Positions 42,144-49,913 of a stretch of DNA of 64,000 nucleotides are shown in pieces; positions within the stretch are counted from its first letter, which is position 1; every line of letters begins with the position of its first letter. The DNA lies in contig NZ_LT985361.1 of the NCBI RefSeq assembly GCF_900269665.1, positions 80,310-144,309 of the forward strand, written 5' to 3'. The translations under genes were made by a program, and so were the position numbers. Below the pieces are notes generated by a model. That model did not search any database. It saw nothing but the letters and a program-made list of their open reading frames with translations, and was not told the DNA's origin. Origin of the DNA: Nocardia suismassiliense (lineage in GTDB: Bacteria > Actinomycetota > Actinomycetes > Mycobacteriales > Mycobacteriaceae).

Positions 42144-43316
42144 TCAGTGTTCGGAGCGCGGAGCAATCAATCCAGAGGTGTGCTCACCACGCGCGACAGC
42201 AGCCAGCACGTCGTACACACCGTTTCCGGTTTGCTCCCAAGAGAATTCACGGGCTCGCGAGCGCGCCTTCTCCCCCATGACGGTGCGCGCGGCGTGCTCG
42301 TCGAGCAATTCGCCTACCGCGTCGGCCAATTGGGCGACGTCATCGACCAGGACGCCGGTGACGCCGTCGACGATGGAGTCGGTGAGCCCGCGCGAGCTGC
42401 GGTAGCCGATGGTCGGCACACCGTGCTGGGCGGCCTCGATCACCGCAAGGCCCCACCCTTCTTTGCGCGAGGGCAGCACGTGCACCCAAGCGCGGGAGAG
42501 CAGTTCGTGTTTGCGGCGCTCGTCCACGTGGCCGTGAAAGGTCACGGCGTCGGCGATGGCGAGGTCGTGCGCGTCGGCCTTCAGGTTGTCCGCCCACCAG
42601 CCGTCGCCGATCACGTCCAGGTGCAGGCCGGGGATGCGGGTGCGTAGTCGCGCGACCACGGCGAGCGCGTCCTCGATCTGCTTGTGCGGCACCAGGCGCG
42701 AGAGCACCACGATCCGTGGGTTCGCGGTGCGGGTTTCGGTGGCGCCGGTCGGGGCGTCGGCGGGCACCGGTTCGGCGCCGTTGCGCACCACCGCGATCCG
42801 GGACTGTTCGACGCCGAGGGTGGCCAGTTCTTCGGCCGAGGGCAGCGAGACGGTCAGGTACTGGTTGCGCCGATGCACCCGGGGCGAGAGCCGCGACTCG
42901 ATCCACCAGCCGATCCGGCCGACCAGCCGTCCGGCGACGGGCCACTGCTCCCGGTGCCCGTGGTGCACGAGGACCACGGACGGCGCCTTGGTGGCGGCGG
43001 TGGCGAAGAACGGGATGCCGTTCTGGGTGTCGATGACCGCGTCGGGCCGCAGGCCGCGCAACGGTCCGAGGCCGAGTCGGCCGAGTGCCATGGCGGCCAG
43101 TGCCCGTGGATAGACGGAGAAGCGACCGCCCGCGCGACTGATGTCGATGCCGTCGATGCGTTCGCGTTTCGCCGCCCCGGGGTAGCGGGCGGTGCGCAGG
43201 GTGACCTTGACCCCGCGTGCGGCGAGCTGCGCGCCGACCTGTTCGAGGTACCGCTCGCTGCCGCCGCCCTGCGGGTGCCCGGTGTCACGCCAGCACAGCA
43301 GGAGGACTTCGCGCAC
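42144..43316 (-). CDS. GT4-family glycosyltransferase (Rv0225 type)
   Basis: 390 residues from GTG 43316. GT-B fold: N-terminal CWRDTGHPQGGGSERYLEQV (donor-side glycine loop), and the C-terminal half with PRIVVLSRLVPHKQIEDALA, VHVLPSRKEGWGLAVIEAAQ (the EX7E motif) and HGVPTIGYRSSRGLTDSI. It transfers a sugar from a nucleotide donor in the cytosol to an unknown envelope acceptor. Divergent from the methyltransferase gene; order matches Rv0224c-Rv0225. Confidence 0.85.
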   Translation of the reverse strand: MREVLLLCWRDTGHPQGGGSERYLEQVGAQLAARGVKVTLRTARYPGAAKRERIDGIDISRAGGRFSVYPRALAAMALGRLGLGPLRGLRPDAVIDTQNGIPFFATAATKAPSVVLVHHGHREQWPVAGRLVGRIGWWIESRLSPRVHRRNQYLTVSLPSAEELATLGVEQSRIAVVRNGAEPVPADAPTGATETRTANPRIVVLSRLVPHKQIEDALAVVARLRTRIPGLHLDVIGDGWWADNLKADAHDLAIADAVTFHGHVDERRKHELLSRAWVHVLPSRKEGWGLAVIEAAQHGVPTIGYRSSRGLTDSIVDGVTGVLVDDVAQLADAVGELLDEHAARTVMGEKARSRAREFSWEQTGNGVYDVLAAVARGEHTSGLIAPRSEH

Positions 43317-43441
43317 GGTCGAGCTTCTCTCGGTCAGGTGGTCCCGGTCGGGAACATCGGATATCGCGCTACACCCTAACCCGAGCTCCGCGACAGCAGC
43401 TGATCACCGAGCAGTCGGCAGGTTATGCGAGACTCGGCGCC

Positions 43442-44236
43442 GTGTTGAAAGCCGAAAAGACGCCCGCCGACGGTGCGCGAGCGCGCGCACCGCGGTTCGC
43501 GCGCCGGGCGACGCTGCGCCGGTCGTTGCGGTTGCTCGGTAGTTTCCGGTTCGAGCAGACCGATCCGGCGGTGTTCTACGGCGGCCTGGCCGAGGACAGC
43601 GCGGCGATGCTCGGCGATTTCTACACAGATCTCACGGGTGCGGATCTGGCGGGGGCGACGATCCTGGATGTCGGGGGCGGACCGGGCTATTTCGCCGACG
43701 AGTTCGTCAAGACGGGTGCCCGGTACATTCCGGTCGAGCCGGATCCGTCGGAGATGCACGCGGCCGGACTATCCGTGGCGGGTGCGGTGCGCGGCTCGGG
43801 GATGGCGCTGCCGTTTCGCGACGACGCGGTGGATATCTGCTTCTCGTCGAATGTCGCCGAACATGTGGCAAAGCCGTGGCTGATGGCGGACGAGATGGTG
43901 CGGGTGACCCGGCCGGGCGGGCTGATCGTCTTGTCGTACACGGTCTGGCACGGTCCGTTCGGCGGCCACGAGACGGGGCCGTGGCATTACCTCGGTGGCG
44001 AGTACGCCGCGCGGCGGTATCGCCGCAAGCACGGCAAGGAACCCAAGAACCGGTTCGGCACTTCGCTGTTCGCGGTGCGCGCGTCGGACGGGTTGCGCTG
44101 GGCGGCAAGCACTTCCGCCGACGTGCAGACAATCTTTCCGCGATATCACCCACGCTGGGCGTGGTGGCTGGTCCGTATCCCGATGGTCCGCGAGTTGCTG
44201 GTGAGCAATTTGGTCGTGGTGGCAACCAAGAAGTAG
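43442..44236 (+). CDS. mtrP: SAM-dependent methyltransferase, MtrP type (Rv0224c)
   Basis: 264 residues from GTG 43442. Class I methyltransferase: ATILDVGGGPGYFADEFVK is the SAM-binding motif, followed by YIPVEPDPSEM and a later DICFSSNVAEHVAKPW with RVTRPGGLIVLSY. The corynebacterial homolog MtrP is required for efficient membrane transport of trehalose mycolates, and the neighbourhood (TmaT, PgfA, MmpL3) supports the same process here. The methyl acceptor is unknown. Confidence 0.78.
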   Translation: MLKAEKTPADGARARAPRFARRATLRRSLRLLGSFRFEQTDPAVFYGGLAEDSAAMLGDFYTDLTGADLAGATILDVGGGPGYFADEFVKTGARYIPVEPDPSEMHAAGLSVAGAVRGSGMALPFRDDAVDICFSSNVAEHVAKPWLMADEMVRVTRPGGLIVLSYTVWHGPFGGHETGPWHYLGGEYAARRYRRKHGKEPKNRFGTSLFAVRASDGLRWAASTSADVQTIFPRYHPRWAWWLVRIPMVRELLVSNLVVVATKK

Positions 44237-44238
44237 CT

Positions 44239-44541
44239 CTAGTGCTCCAGCCAGCCGCGTCGCCAGTTACGCCTGCCGCACGGCTCGTGCGCGGGCCGCG
44301 TCCAGGGGGATTCCTGGATAGCCAGCCCCACGGTCTCCAGCGTGGTCAGTCCGACCTGATCAGCTAATGCTCCGACAACGGCGACGGCCTCGGCGGCCTG
44401 CATGGCCGCGGTCGCTTGCTCGATGGTCAGCGTCCGGCCCGGTAGGAAGGAGACGCCCCATCCTCCCGCACCAACACTCTTCGCTTGATGCTCGGTTTGA
44501 TCGCTGGTCATCAGCGCCCGGTCGACCACTTGCACCGCCAT
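44239..44541 (-). CDS. Hypothetical protein
   Basis: 100 residues from ATG 44541. Middle segment GWGVSFLPGRTLTIEQATAA and helical VAVVGALADQVGLTTLETVG, C-terminus basic (GRRNWRRGWLEH). No domain recognised. It converges on the methyltransferase with a 2-bp gap and is divergent from the aldehyde dehydrogenase, sharing a promoter region with two inverted repeats. Confidence 0.6.
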   Translation of the reverse strand: MAVQVVDRALMTSDQTEHQAKSVGAGGWGVSFLPGRTLTIEQATAAMQAAEAVAVVGALADQVGLTTLETVGLAIQESPWTRPAHEPCGRRNWRRGWLEH

Positions 44542-44621
44542 GACTCAGGCTCCCCAATGTGGTATCGGTTCAGGAATCGAGCGAGCTGATCAGTAGCTAT
44601 CAGCATCCTCTTTCCAGCAAC

Positions 44622-44641
44622 AGAACGCAATAGTGCGTTCT
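44622..44641. promoter_or_regulatory. Palindromic operator candidate
   Basis: AGAACGCA-ATAG-TGCGTTCT, 8-bp perfect arms, lies between the divergent genes at 44541 and 44751. The size and symmetry suit a dimeric regulator. Confidence 0.5.
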
Positions 44642-44711
44642 ACGAAAAGCGAACCGACGGGTTGGCATTGGTCCTGCTCAGCGGGACTGGGTGGACGCAG
44701 AACTGAAACAG

Positions 44712-44742
44712 GTTACAGACAACGCAGTGGCAAAACTGTAAC
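44712..44742 (+). promoter_or_regulatory. Inverted repeat immediately upstream of the aldehyde dehydrogenase
   Basis: GTTACAG (44712-44718), a 17-bp spacer, then CTGTAAC (44736-44742), ending 8 bp before the ATG. It covers the likely initiation region and may be a repressor site or a 5'-UTR hairpin. Confidence 0.5.
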
Positions 44743-44750
44743 GTGTTCTC

Positions 44751-46193
44751 ATGCATTACGACAGCTTGTTCATCGGCGGCCGCTGGACCGCGCCAGCCAG
44801 CACCGAGCGCGTTCAGGTCATCTCGCCGGCCACGGTCGAGCCGGTGGGCAGCGTCCCCGCGGTGGCCCGCGCCGACGTCGACGCCGCGGTCGCCGCGGCC
44901 CGGCACGCCTTCGATCACGGCCCATGGCCGTCCACCCCGCCCGAAGAGCGGGCCCAAGTACTCACCCGCGTCGCGCGACTGATCGAGGAACGCTCGGCCG
45001 AGCTGATGGCCGCGCTCACCGCCGAGATGGGCGCGCCGCAGATGATCGCGATGACGCTCAACCAGATTCCCGCGGTGGCCGCGCTCGACGCCTACGCTGG
45101 GCTCGCGAAGTCGTTCCCGTGGACCGAGACCCGCACCGGCATGTTCGGCACCACACGCGTCAGCCGGGAGCCGCGCGGTGTCGTCGCGGCCGTCACGGCG
45201 TGGAACGTGCCGCTGTTTCTCGCGGCCAACAAACTTGCGCCGTCGTTGCTGGCGGGCTGCACCGTGGTGCTCAAACCCGCACCGCTGACGCCGATCACCG
45301 CCAATATGCTGGCGGACATCTTCACCGAAGCGGGCCTGCCCGAGGGCGTGCTCTCGGTGCTGCCCGCCGAGGCCGAGGCGGCCGAGTATCTGGTCTCGCA
45401 CCCCGGTGTCGACAAGGTCACCTTCACCGGCAGCACGGCGGTGGGCAAGAAGATCGGCGCGATCGCTACCGGTCAGCTCAAGAGCGTCTCGCTCGAGCTC
45501 GGCGGCAAGTCCGCGGCAATCTTGTTGCCGGACATGGATATCGCGGGCATTCCGGTGCTCGCCTTCTCCGGTCTGATGAACAGCGGACAGGGTTGCGTCG
45601 CGCAGACCCGAATCCTGGCCCCGCGCAGCAGGTATGACGAGATCCTCGACGCGCTGGTCGAGCACGTGAAGACCATGAAGGTCGGCGACCCGAACGATCC
45701 GACCGTGCAGCTGGGCCCGCTGATCTCGGAGCGTCAGCGCGAGCGGGTCGAGGGCTATATCGCCAAGGGCAAGGCCGAGGGCGCGCGGCTCGTGCTCGGC
45801 GGCGGGCGGCCCGAGGGGCTGGATCGCGGCTGGTTCGTCGAGCCGACCATCTTCGCCGATGTGGACAACAAGTCGACCATCGCTCAGGAGGAGATCTTCG
45901 GCCCGGTGCTGTCGGTGATCCCCTACGAGACCGAGGACGAAGCCGTGGCCATTGCCAACGACTCGGTGTACGGCCTGGCCGGATCGGTGTGGACCGCAGA
46001 CGTCGAGCACGGGGCCGAACTCGCCGCGCGGGTGCGCACCGGGACGTTCGCGATCAACTGGTACGCGTTCGATCCCAGCTCACCGTTCGGCGGCTACAAG
46101 GCCTCCGGACTCGGGCGCGAGAACGGCCCGGAGGGTCTCGACGCATTCTGCGAACAGAAGTCGCTGCTCATGCCCATGGGCTGGACGGGCTGA
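44751..46193 (+). CDS. Aldehyde dehydrogenase (Rv0223c type)
   Basis: 480 residues from ATG 44751. NAD(P)-dependent aldehyde oxidation. Motifs: AVTAWNVPLFLAANKLAPSL (oxyanion Asn), VTFTGSTAVGKKIG (Rossmann loop), SLELGGKSAAI (general-base Glu), FSGLMNSGQGCVAQTRI (catalytic Cys) and EEIFGPVLSVIPY. Full-length and intact. The corresponding M. tuberculosis gene Rv0223c is next to the methyltransferase. Substrate not deducible. Confidence 0.88.
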   Translation: MHYDSLFIGGRWTAPASTERVQVISPATVEPVGSVPAVARADVDAAVAAARHAFDHGPWPSTPPEERAQVLTRVARLIEERSAELMAALTAEMGAPQMIAMTLNQIPAVAALDAYAGLAKSFPWTETRTGMFGTTRVSREPRGVVAAVTAWNVPLFLAANKLAPSLLAGCTVVLKPAPLTPITANMLADIFTEAGLPEGVLSVLPAEAEAAEYLVSHPGVDKVTFTGSTAVGKKIGAIATGQLKSVSLELGGKSAAILLPDMDIAGIPVLAFSGLMNSGQGCVAQTRILAPRSRYDEILDALVEHVKTMKVGDPNDPTVQLGPLISERQRERVEGYIAKGKAEGARLVLGGGRPEGLDRGWFVEPTIFADVDNKSTIAQEEIFGPVLSVIPYETEDEAVAIANDSVYGLAGSVWTADVEHGAELAARVRTGTFAINWYAFDPSSPFGGYKASGLGRENGPEGLDAFCEQKSLLMPMGWTG

Positions 46194-46397
46194 TCAGTCG
46201 GTCGGCATGACCACCCGCAGGACGGGCTCGCTGTGGCGGCCCGTGAGGCTCGGCGCGTCGACGATCTCGACGCGCCAGCCCGGGGGCAGGACCGCCTGCA
46301 AACGCCCGGCAGCGCGGCGTAGCGGCGTGCTAGCGGTCGCCAGTTCGAAGCCGGCAACCAGGGGGGCGATGGACGCCCCGGTCTCCAGATCGGTCAT
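46194..46397 (-). CDS. Hypothetical small protein
   Basis: 67 residues from ATG 46397 (MTDLETGASIAPLVAGFELA, C-terminal RVEIVDAPSLTGRHSEPVLR). Mixed alpha/beta composition without a membrane segment. It abuts the aldehyde dehydrogenase stop in convergent orientation. No family recognised. Confidence 0.5.
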   Translation of the reverse strand: MTDLETGASIAPLVAGFELATASTPLRRAAGRLQAVLPPGWRVEIVDAPSLTGRHSEPVLRVVMPTD

Positions 46398-46836
46398 GCT
46401 CCAACCACCTCTCGCGCGTCGATCCCATCGTTCGCCGCGAGCATCGCGGGAAACCGATGTCGATAGGGAAGTAGTTCAGTCGATCAGTTAACTTTTAGCA
46501 ATCGGACTGGTAGGTCATGAGACCAAGAACACGGCAAGCATAAGCCACTTGTGCGCAAACCTCGCACACCGGGCAACTACCCCATATCGAGCTGCCGCAA
46601 ACGTTGGGTGCTCGTGACCTGTGCGCACCGACCATTACCAATAGCACCACAACTTCGGGTTCCTGCGGCGGGAAACACGCCATACCGACGACTGATGATC
46701 CGTCATGCTGATGGCGGTGGGACACTGCCTCAGTTGCGACAGGTTGCGCGGGGGCATGATTCGCGGCGTTCGTCGTGAAAACTACTGTCCCGCCGCGTCG
46801 CCGGGATTCTTCATCCTGAGGTGGCGCACCGACCGA
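46398..46836. other. 439-bp stretch without a supported gene
   Basis: Less GC-rich around 46490-46560. Short open frames on both strands (46495-46725 minus, 46551-46778 plus) overlap each other and have no Shine-Dalgarno or coding composition. No hairpin or RNA gene recognised. Confidence 0.5.
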
Positions 46837-47787
46837 TCACTGTCGCAATGACCGACGGTAATCCGCCGGAGTCGTGCCGGTCGCCGCCCGGAGATGGGTG
46901 CGCAGCGCAGTCACACTGCCGAAGCCGGACTGTGCGGCGACCACTTCGACTGGCAGGTCGGTGGTTTCGAGCAGCTCGCGGGCCCGCACGGTGTGCTGCG
47001 CGTCGAGCCAGCGCCGCGGCGTGGTGCCGACCTCCGCTTTGAAGCGACGGATGAAGGTGCGCTCGCTCATCAGCGCGTGCGCGGCCAGCGCCGAAACATC
47101 CGGCGCCGCAGCCGGGTTCCGCGCCGCCCAGGCCATAGTCGCGGCCAGGCCGCCGTGGAAGCCGTTGTCCGCCAAGGCGTCCGGGATGTATTGCGCCTGA
47201 CCGCCGGAACGATGTGGTGGCGTCACATTCCACCGGGCCAACTCCGCCGCCGGGCTCGCGCCGAGTTCTCGGCGTGCGATGTGCAGGCACAAATCCAATC
47301 CTGCCGACAGGCCTGCGGACGTGAGCACGTCACCGTCGTCCACGTACAGCGCGGCCGGATCCAGCTTGACGGCGGGAAAAAGATCGGCGAATTCATCGCA
47401 ATAGGCCCAGTGTGTCGTGGCGGGTCGGCCGTCCAGCAGCCCGGCCCGCGCGAGCACGAAAGCGCCGACGCAGATGCTCACCATGGTCGCGCCCCGCGCC
47501 GCCGCGGCACGCAGTGCCGCGAGCGCCTCCTCGGGCGGCGGCAGGGTAGGCAGTCCGATTCCCGGCACCACCACGATGTCGGCGGTCGTCAGCGCTTCCA
47601 GCCCATACTCGACCCGCAGTTCGAACCCGTTCGGCGTCCACACCGGACCGGGCCGCACCCCACAGGTCTCCATCCGGAACCCCGCCGGTTCGCCGAACTT
47701 CCCTGGTCCGTGCCGGAAAACCTGGACGGCGCACGCGAGGTCATAGGTCATGACACCGTCCAAGACCAGCGCGACGACCTGTTTCAC
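46837..47787 (-). CDS. GlxA-family transcriptional regulator (DJ-1/PfpI-AraC)
   Basis: 316 residues from GTG 47787. The N-terminal class I amidotransferase-like domain has VVALVLDGVMTYDLACAVQV and MVSICVGAFVLARAGLLDGR (nucleophile-elbow Cys). The C-terminal AraC domain has two helix-turn-helices: AHALMSERTFIRRFKAEVGT and VAAQSGFGSVTALRTHLRAA. Such proteins activate adjacent genes in response to small molecules. Divergent from the HD-domain gene, which is its likely target. Confidence 0.85.
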   Translation of the reverse strand: MKQVVALVLDGVMTYDLACAVQVFRHGPGKFGEPAGFRMETCGVRPGPVWTPNGFELRVEYGLEALTTADIVVVPGIGLPTLPPPEEALAALRAAAARGATMVSICVGAFVLARAGLLDGRPATTHWAYCDEFADLFPAVKLDPAALYVDDGDVLTSAGLSAGLDLCLHIARRELGASPAAELARWNVTPPHRSGGQAQYIPDALADNGFHGGLAATMAWAARNPAAAPDVSALAAHALMSERTFIRRFKAEVGTTPRRWLDAQHTVRARELLETTDLPVEVVAAQSGFGSVTALRTHLRAATGTTPADYRRSLRQ

Positions 47788-47894
47788 CCGGCCAGTTTGG
47801 CACAAATCAGAGCATTAGTGTCATCCCTGCCACTCACTGTGCCCTGCCTGCCCGCGCTTCACTGAATTCGATGCACGAGCGAGAGGGAATCTGG

Positions 47895-48650
47895 ATGACC
47901 ACGCCGACCAGCATTGATTGGGAATGGGCCGTACGAACGGGTGGCGCATTGTCCGGCAAACAACGCCGACAACTCATGGCCACTGTCACCCGAGCACTGC
48001 CCGCCCTGCTCGCCGATCGCGCCCACCTAGCCCTCGGCCGCCGCGGCGCGGGCCGCCTCGACTTCGCCGGCCTGCGCCTCCCCGATTCGGCTCTCGCCCG
48101 CGCGGCGGAGGCCGAAGCGCACGAATCGCTCTCTCCCCACGTGCTCGGCCATTCCTACCGCACCTACTTCTTCGGCCGAGTCCTCGCCGACCTCGACGGC
48201 GCCCGCTACGACGACGAGTTGGTCTACGTCTCCTGCCTGCTGCACGACCTGCAACTCGAACACCCCACGCCCAACCGCTGTTTCGCCGTCACCGGCGCCG
48301 AACGCGCCGTCGCCTTCGCCGCCGAGGCCGGCGCCACCCCCGCCCAACTCCAAGCCATCGGCAGCGCCATCGCCACCCACATCACCCCCGGCGACGGCAA
48401 AAACCTCAGCGACCCAGGCCGATTCATCTACGCAGGCGCCTCCGTAGACGTAATCGGCAGCCGCCTAGCGGATCTCGACCCCACCTGGGTCGACGAACTC
48501 CTGCACCGCCACCCCCGCCACAACTTCAGCAAGCACATGGTCACCGCCCTCACCAACGAAGCCCGAGCAATGCCGCACGGCCGCACCCACTGGCTCAACA
48601 CCCGCACCGCCCTACGCCAACTCACCAACTACTCCCCATTCCCCGAATAA
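47895..48650 (+). CDS. HD-domain phosphohydrolase-like protein
   Basis: 251 residues from ATG 47895, with GAGAGGG upstream. HD signature: HSYRTYFFGRVLAD, then VYVSCLLHDLQLEHP (the His-Asp pair) and AIATHITPGD, as in metal-dependent phosphohydrolases and cyanamide-hydratase-like enzymes. No signal peptide. Third-position bases become extremely C-rich toward the end. Regulated, by inference, by the divergent GlxA-type protein. Confidence 0.75.
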   Translation: MTTPTSIDWEWAVRTGGALSGKQRRQLMATVTRALPALLADRAHLALGRRGAGRLDFAGLRLPDSALARAAEAEAHESLSPHVLGHSYRTYFFGRVLADLDGARYDDELVYVSCLLHDLQLEHPTPNRCFAVTGAERAVAFAAEAGATPAQLQAIGSAIATHITPGDGKNLSDPGRFIYAGASVDVIGSRLADLDPTWVDELLHRHPRHNFSKHMVTALTNEARAMPHGRTHWLNTRTALRQLTNYSPFPE

Positions 48651-48692
48651 CCCTCCCCCACAAAAGATTCCCCACCCCACCCAGACAAACGA

Positions 48693-48749
48693 CGAGTGGC
48701 ACATGGTGTCGGCAAACGCCGAGGAGCCCTCTCCACCATGTGCCACTCG
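48693..48749. repeat. 16-bp perfect inverted repeat
   Basis: CGAGTGGCACATGGTG (48693-48708) and its exact complement (48734-48749) flank a 25-base loop. It lies in the gap between convergent genes (HD-domain and toxin genes). No U-tract; it may be a terminator, a folded repeat element or a protein site. Confidence 0.6.
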
Positions 48750-48915
48750 ACACCTATTCAGTACCCAAGTTTGTCGCAAGCACACCCCTTGCGGATTCTC
48801 TGTTCGGTGCGCGGTCAATTACCAGCAGACCGTAATCCCCACCATGCGAATATGTTTCGGCTATTCGGCGGGCCAACCTCCGAGCAATGGGTTTCCAAAC
48901 GGATCCGGACGAAGA

Positions 48916-49341
48916 TCACGTGCCTTCGGTCCAGAACCGTTGCAGGCAGGCGACAGCCTCGGCCTTGGTCATCGCCGCAATCTCGCTATCCGTCAGACCG
49001 GCACGGCTGATGAGCAGATGAACCAGATCAGCGGGCAGCGATTCCCTCGGCACCTCGGGAATGCCGCGTTCGGGCAGCGTGCCGTCCAGCACGCACTGCC
49101 AGAATGACTCCTCGTCCACCGCCAACTGGTCGCGCAGGATATGCGCCCACAATGTGGCGCCGTAGGTGGTTCGATTCACCGGATGCGAGATTCGGGTTCG
49201 CAGAATCCGGCCGTCGAGTAGCCCGAATTCATACGTGACATGGTGGGTTCCGGTCCGGCCGCGCGCGTCTCGAACCCGCGCCCAGCCCTCGACCTTGCAG
49301 AACTGCTCATGCCGTTCGCGGGTCGGCTGCGGCCACGTCAC
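48916..49341 (-). CDS. Putative toxin (cytotoxic translational repressor-like)
   Basis: 141 residues from GTG 49341, overlapping the stop of the upstream gene by GTGA. The sequence TRERHEQFCKVEGWARVRDA, then TGTHHVTYEFGLLDGRILRT, and SHPVNRTTYGATLWAHILRD resembles actinobacterial proteins annotated as cytotoxic translational repressors of toxin-antitoxin systems. A conserved HH/Tyr and NRTTYG block could form the active site. The pairing with the upstream antitoxin-like gene and the repeat operator support a TA module. Toxicity not shown. Confidence 0.6.
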   Translation of the reverse strand: MTWPQPTRERHEQFCKVEGWARVRDARGRTGTHHVTYEFGLLDGRILRTRISHPVNRTTYGATLWAHILRDQLAVDEESFWQCVLDGTLPERGIPEVPRESLPADLVHLLISRAGLTDSEIAAMTKAEAVACLQRFWTEGT

Positions 49342-49754
49342 CTGGTCACTCCGACCAGCCAATCACGAAGCTGGACATCGTCACTGAGGGCAATCAGCTG
49401 CACCAAGCCCCAGCTTTCCCGGTGGTTGGGCGCGTTCCGGAGCCGACTCTGCCAGTCGTCAGCGTATTCCCGCAGGGCGACGATCATCTCGTCGACAGCC
49501 TCGTCGAACGTGGCACCGTCAGCGGCGATGGGCAAGCCCGGCAAGAACACCGACCACCCACCGTCTTCGGCCACCACCTCGGCCGTGGCCGGGCACAGCT
49601 TGGCGAGCGCGTAGCGCAGCCGCTCCGCATCTACGACAGCGGCGTACTCCGCGTCACGACGGACGGTCGCCACCCGCCCCTGGCCGGCGGCATCCAGCAA
49701 ATCCTTCAAATGAGCGCGGGCTTCGGTGTAGCTGTCGTAGTGGATCGCAGACAT
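49338..49754 (-). CDS. Putative antitoxin
   Basis: 138 residues from ATG 49754, with AAAGG upstream. The N-terminal part, SYTEARAHLKDLLDAAGQGR then VATVRRDAEYAAVVDAERLR, is of Phd/YefM type and binds DNA. The C-terminal GGWSVFLPGLPIAADGATFDEAVDE is HicB-like. It ends overlapping the toxin start, so antitoxin is made first. The direct-repeat operator upstream suggests autoregulation. Confidence 0.7.
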   Translation of the reverse strand: MSAIHYDSYTEARAHLKDLLDAAGQGRVATVRRDAEYAAVVDAERLRYALAKLCPATAEVVAEDGGWSVFLPGLPIAADGATFDEAVDEMIVALREYADDWQSRLRNAPNHRESWGLVQLIALSDDVQLRDWLVGVTR

Positions 49755-49802
49755 CGGGCACCTTTCGATCGGTACCACCATGGTCGCCGACCCACGTGAG
49801 TA

Positions 49803-49824
49803 CGTCAAGTACTTGAAGTACTTG
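49803..49824 (-). promoter_or_regulatory. TA promoter with tandem palindromic repeats
   Basis: CAAGTACTTG (49806-49815, self-complementary) is followed directly by AAGTACTTG (49816-49824). On the minus strand this overlaps a TTGACG -35-like hexamer (49808-49803), about 50 bp upstream of the antitoxin ATG. Such tandem half-sites suit cooperative repression by an antitoxin or TA complex. Confidence 0.6.
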
Positions 49825-49865
49825 CGGTAGAGATGGTCGCTGCTCGATGCAACGCTCTGAAACGA

Positions 49866-49900
49866 AACCGCCCGCACCATTGGAAATGGTGCGGGCGGTT
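49866..49900 (-). terminator. Terminator after pckA
   Basis: AACCGCCCGCACCATT (49866-49881), GGA loop and its exact complement (49885-49900), a 16-bp stem. On the minus strand it is followed by TCGTTTC, weakly U-rich. It lies 13 bp after the pckA stop. Confidence 0.8.
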
Positions 49901-49913
49901 GACGTTGTGCGGA

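Noticed and set aside
46495..46778. Two short overlapping open frames on opposite strands
   Set aside because: Neither has a Shine-Dalgarno or coding composition.
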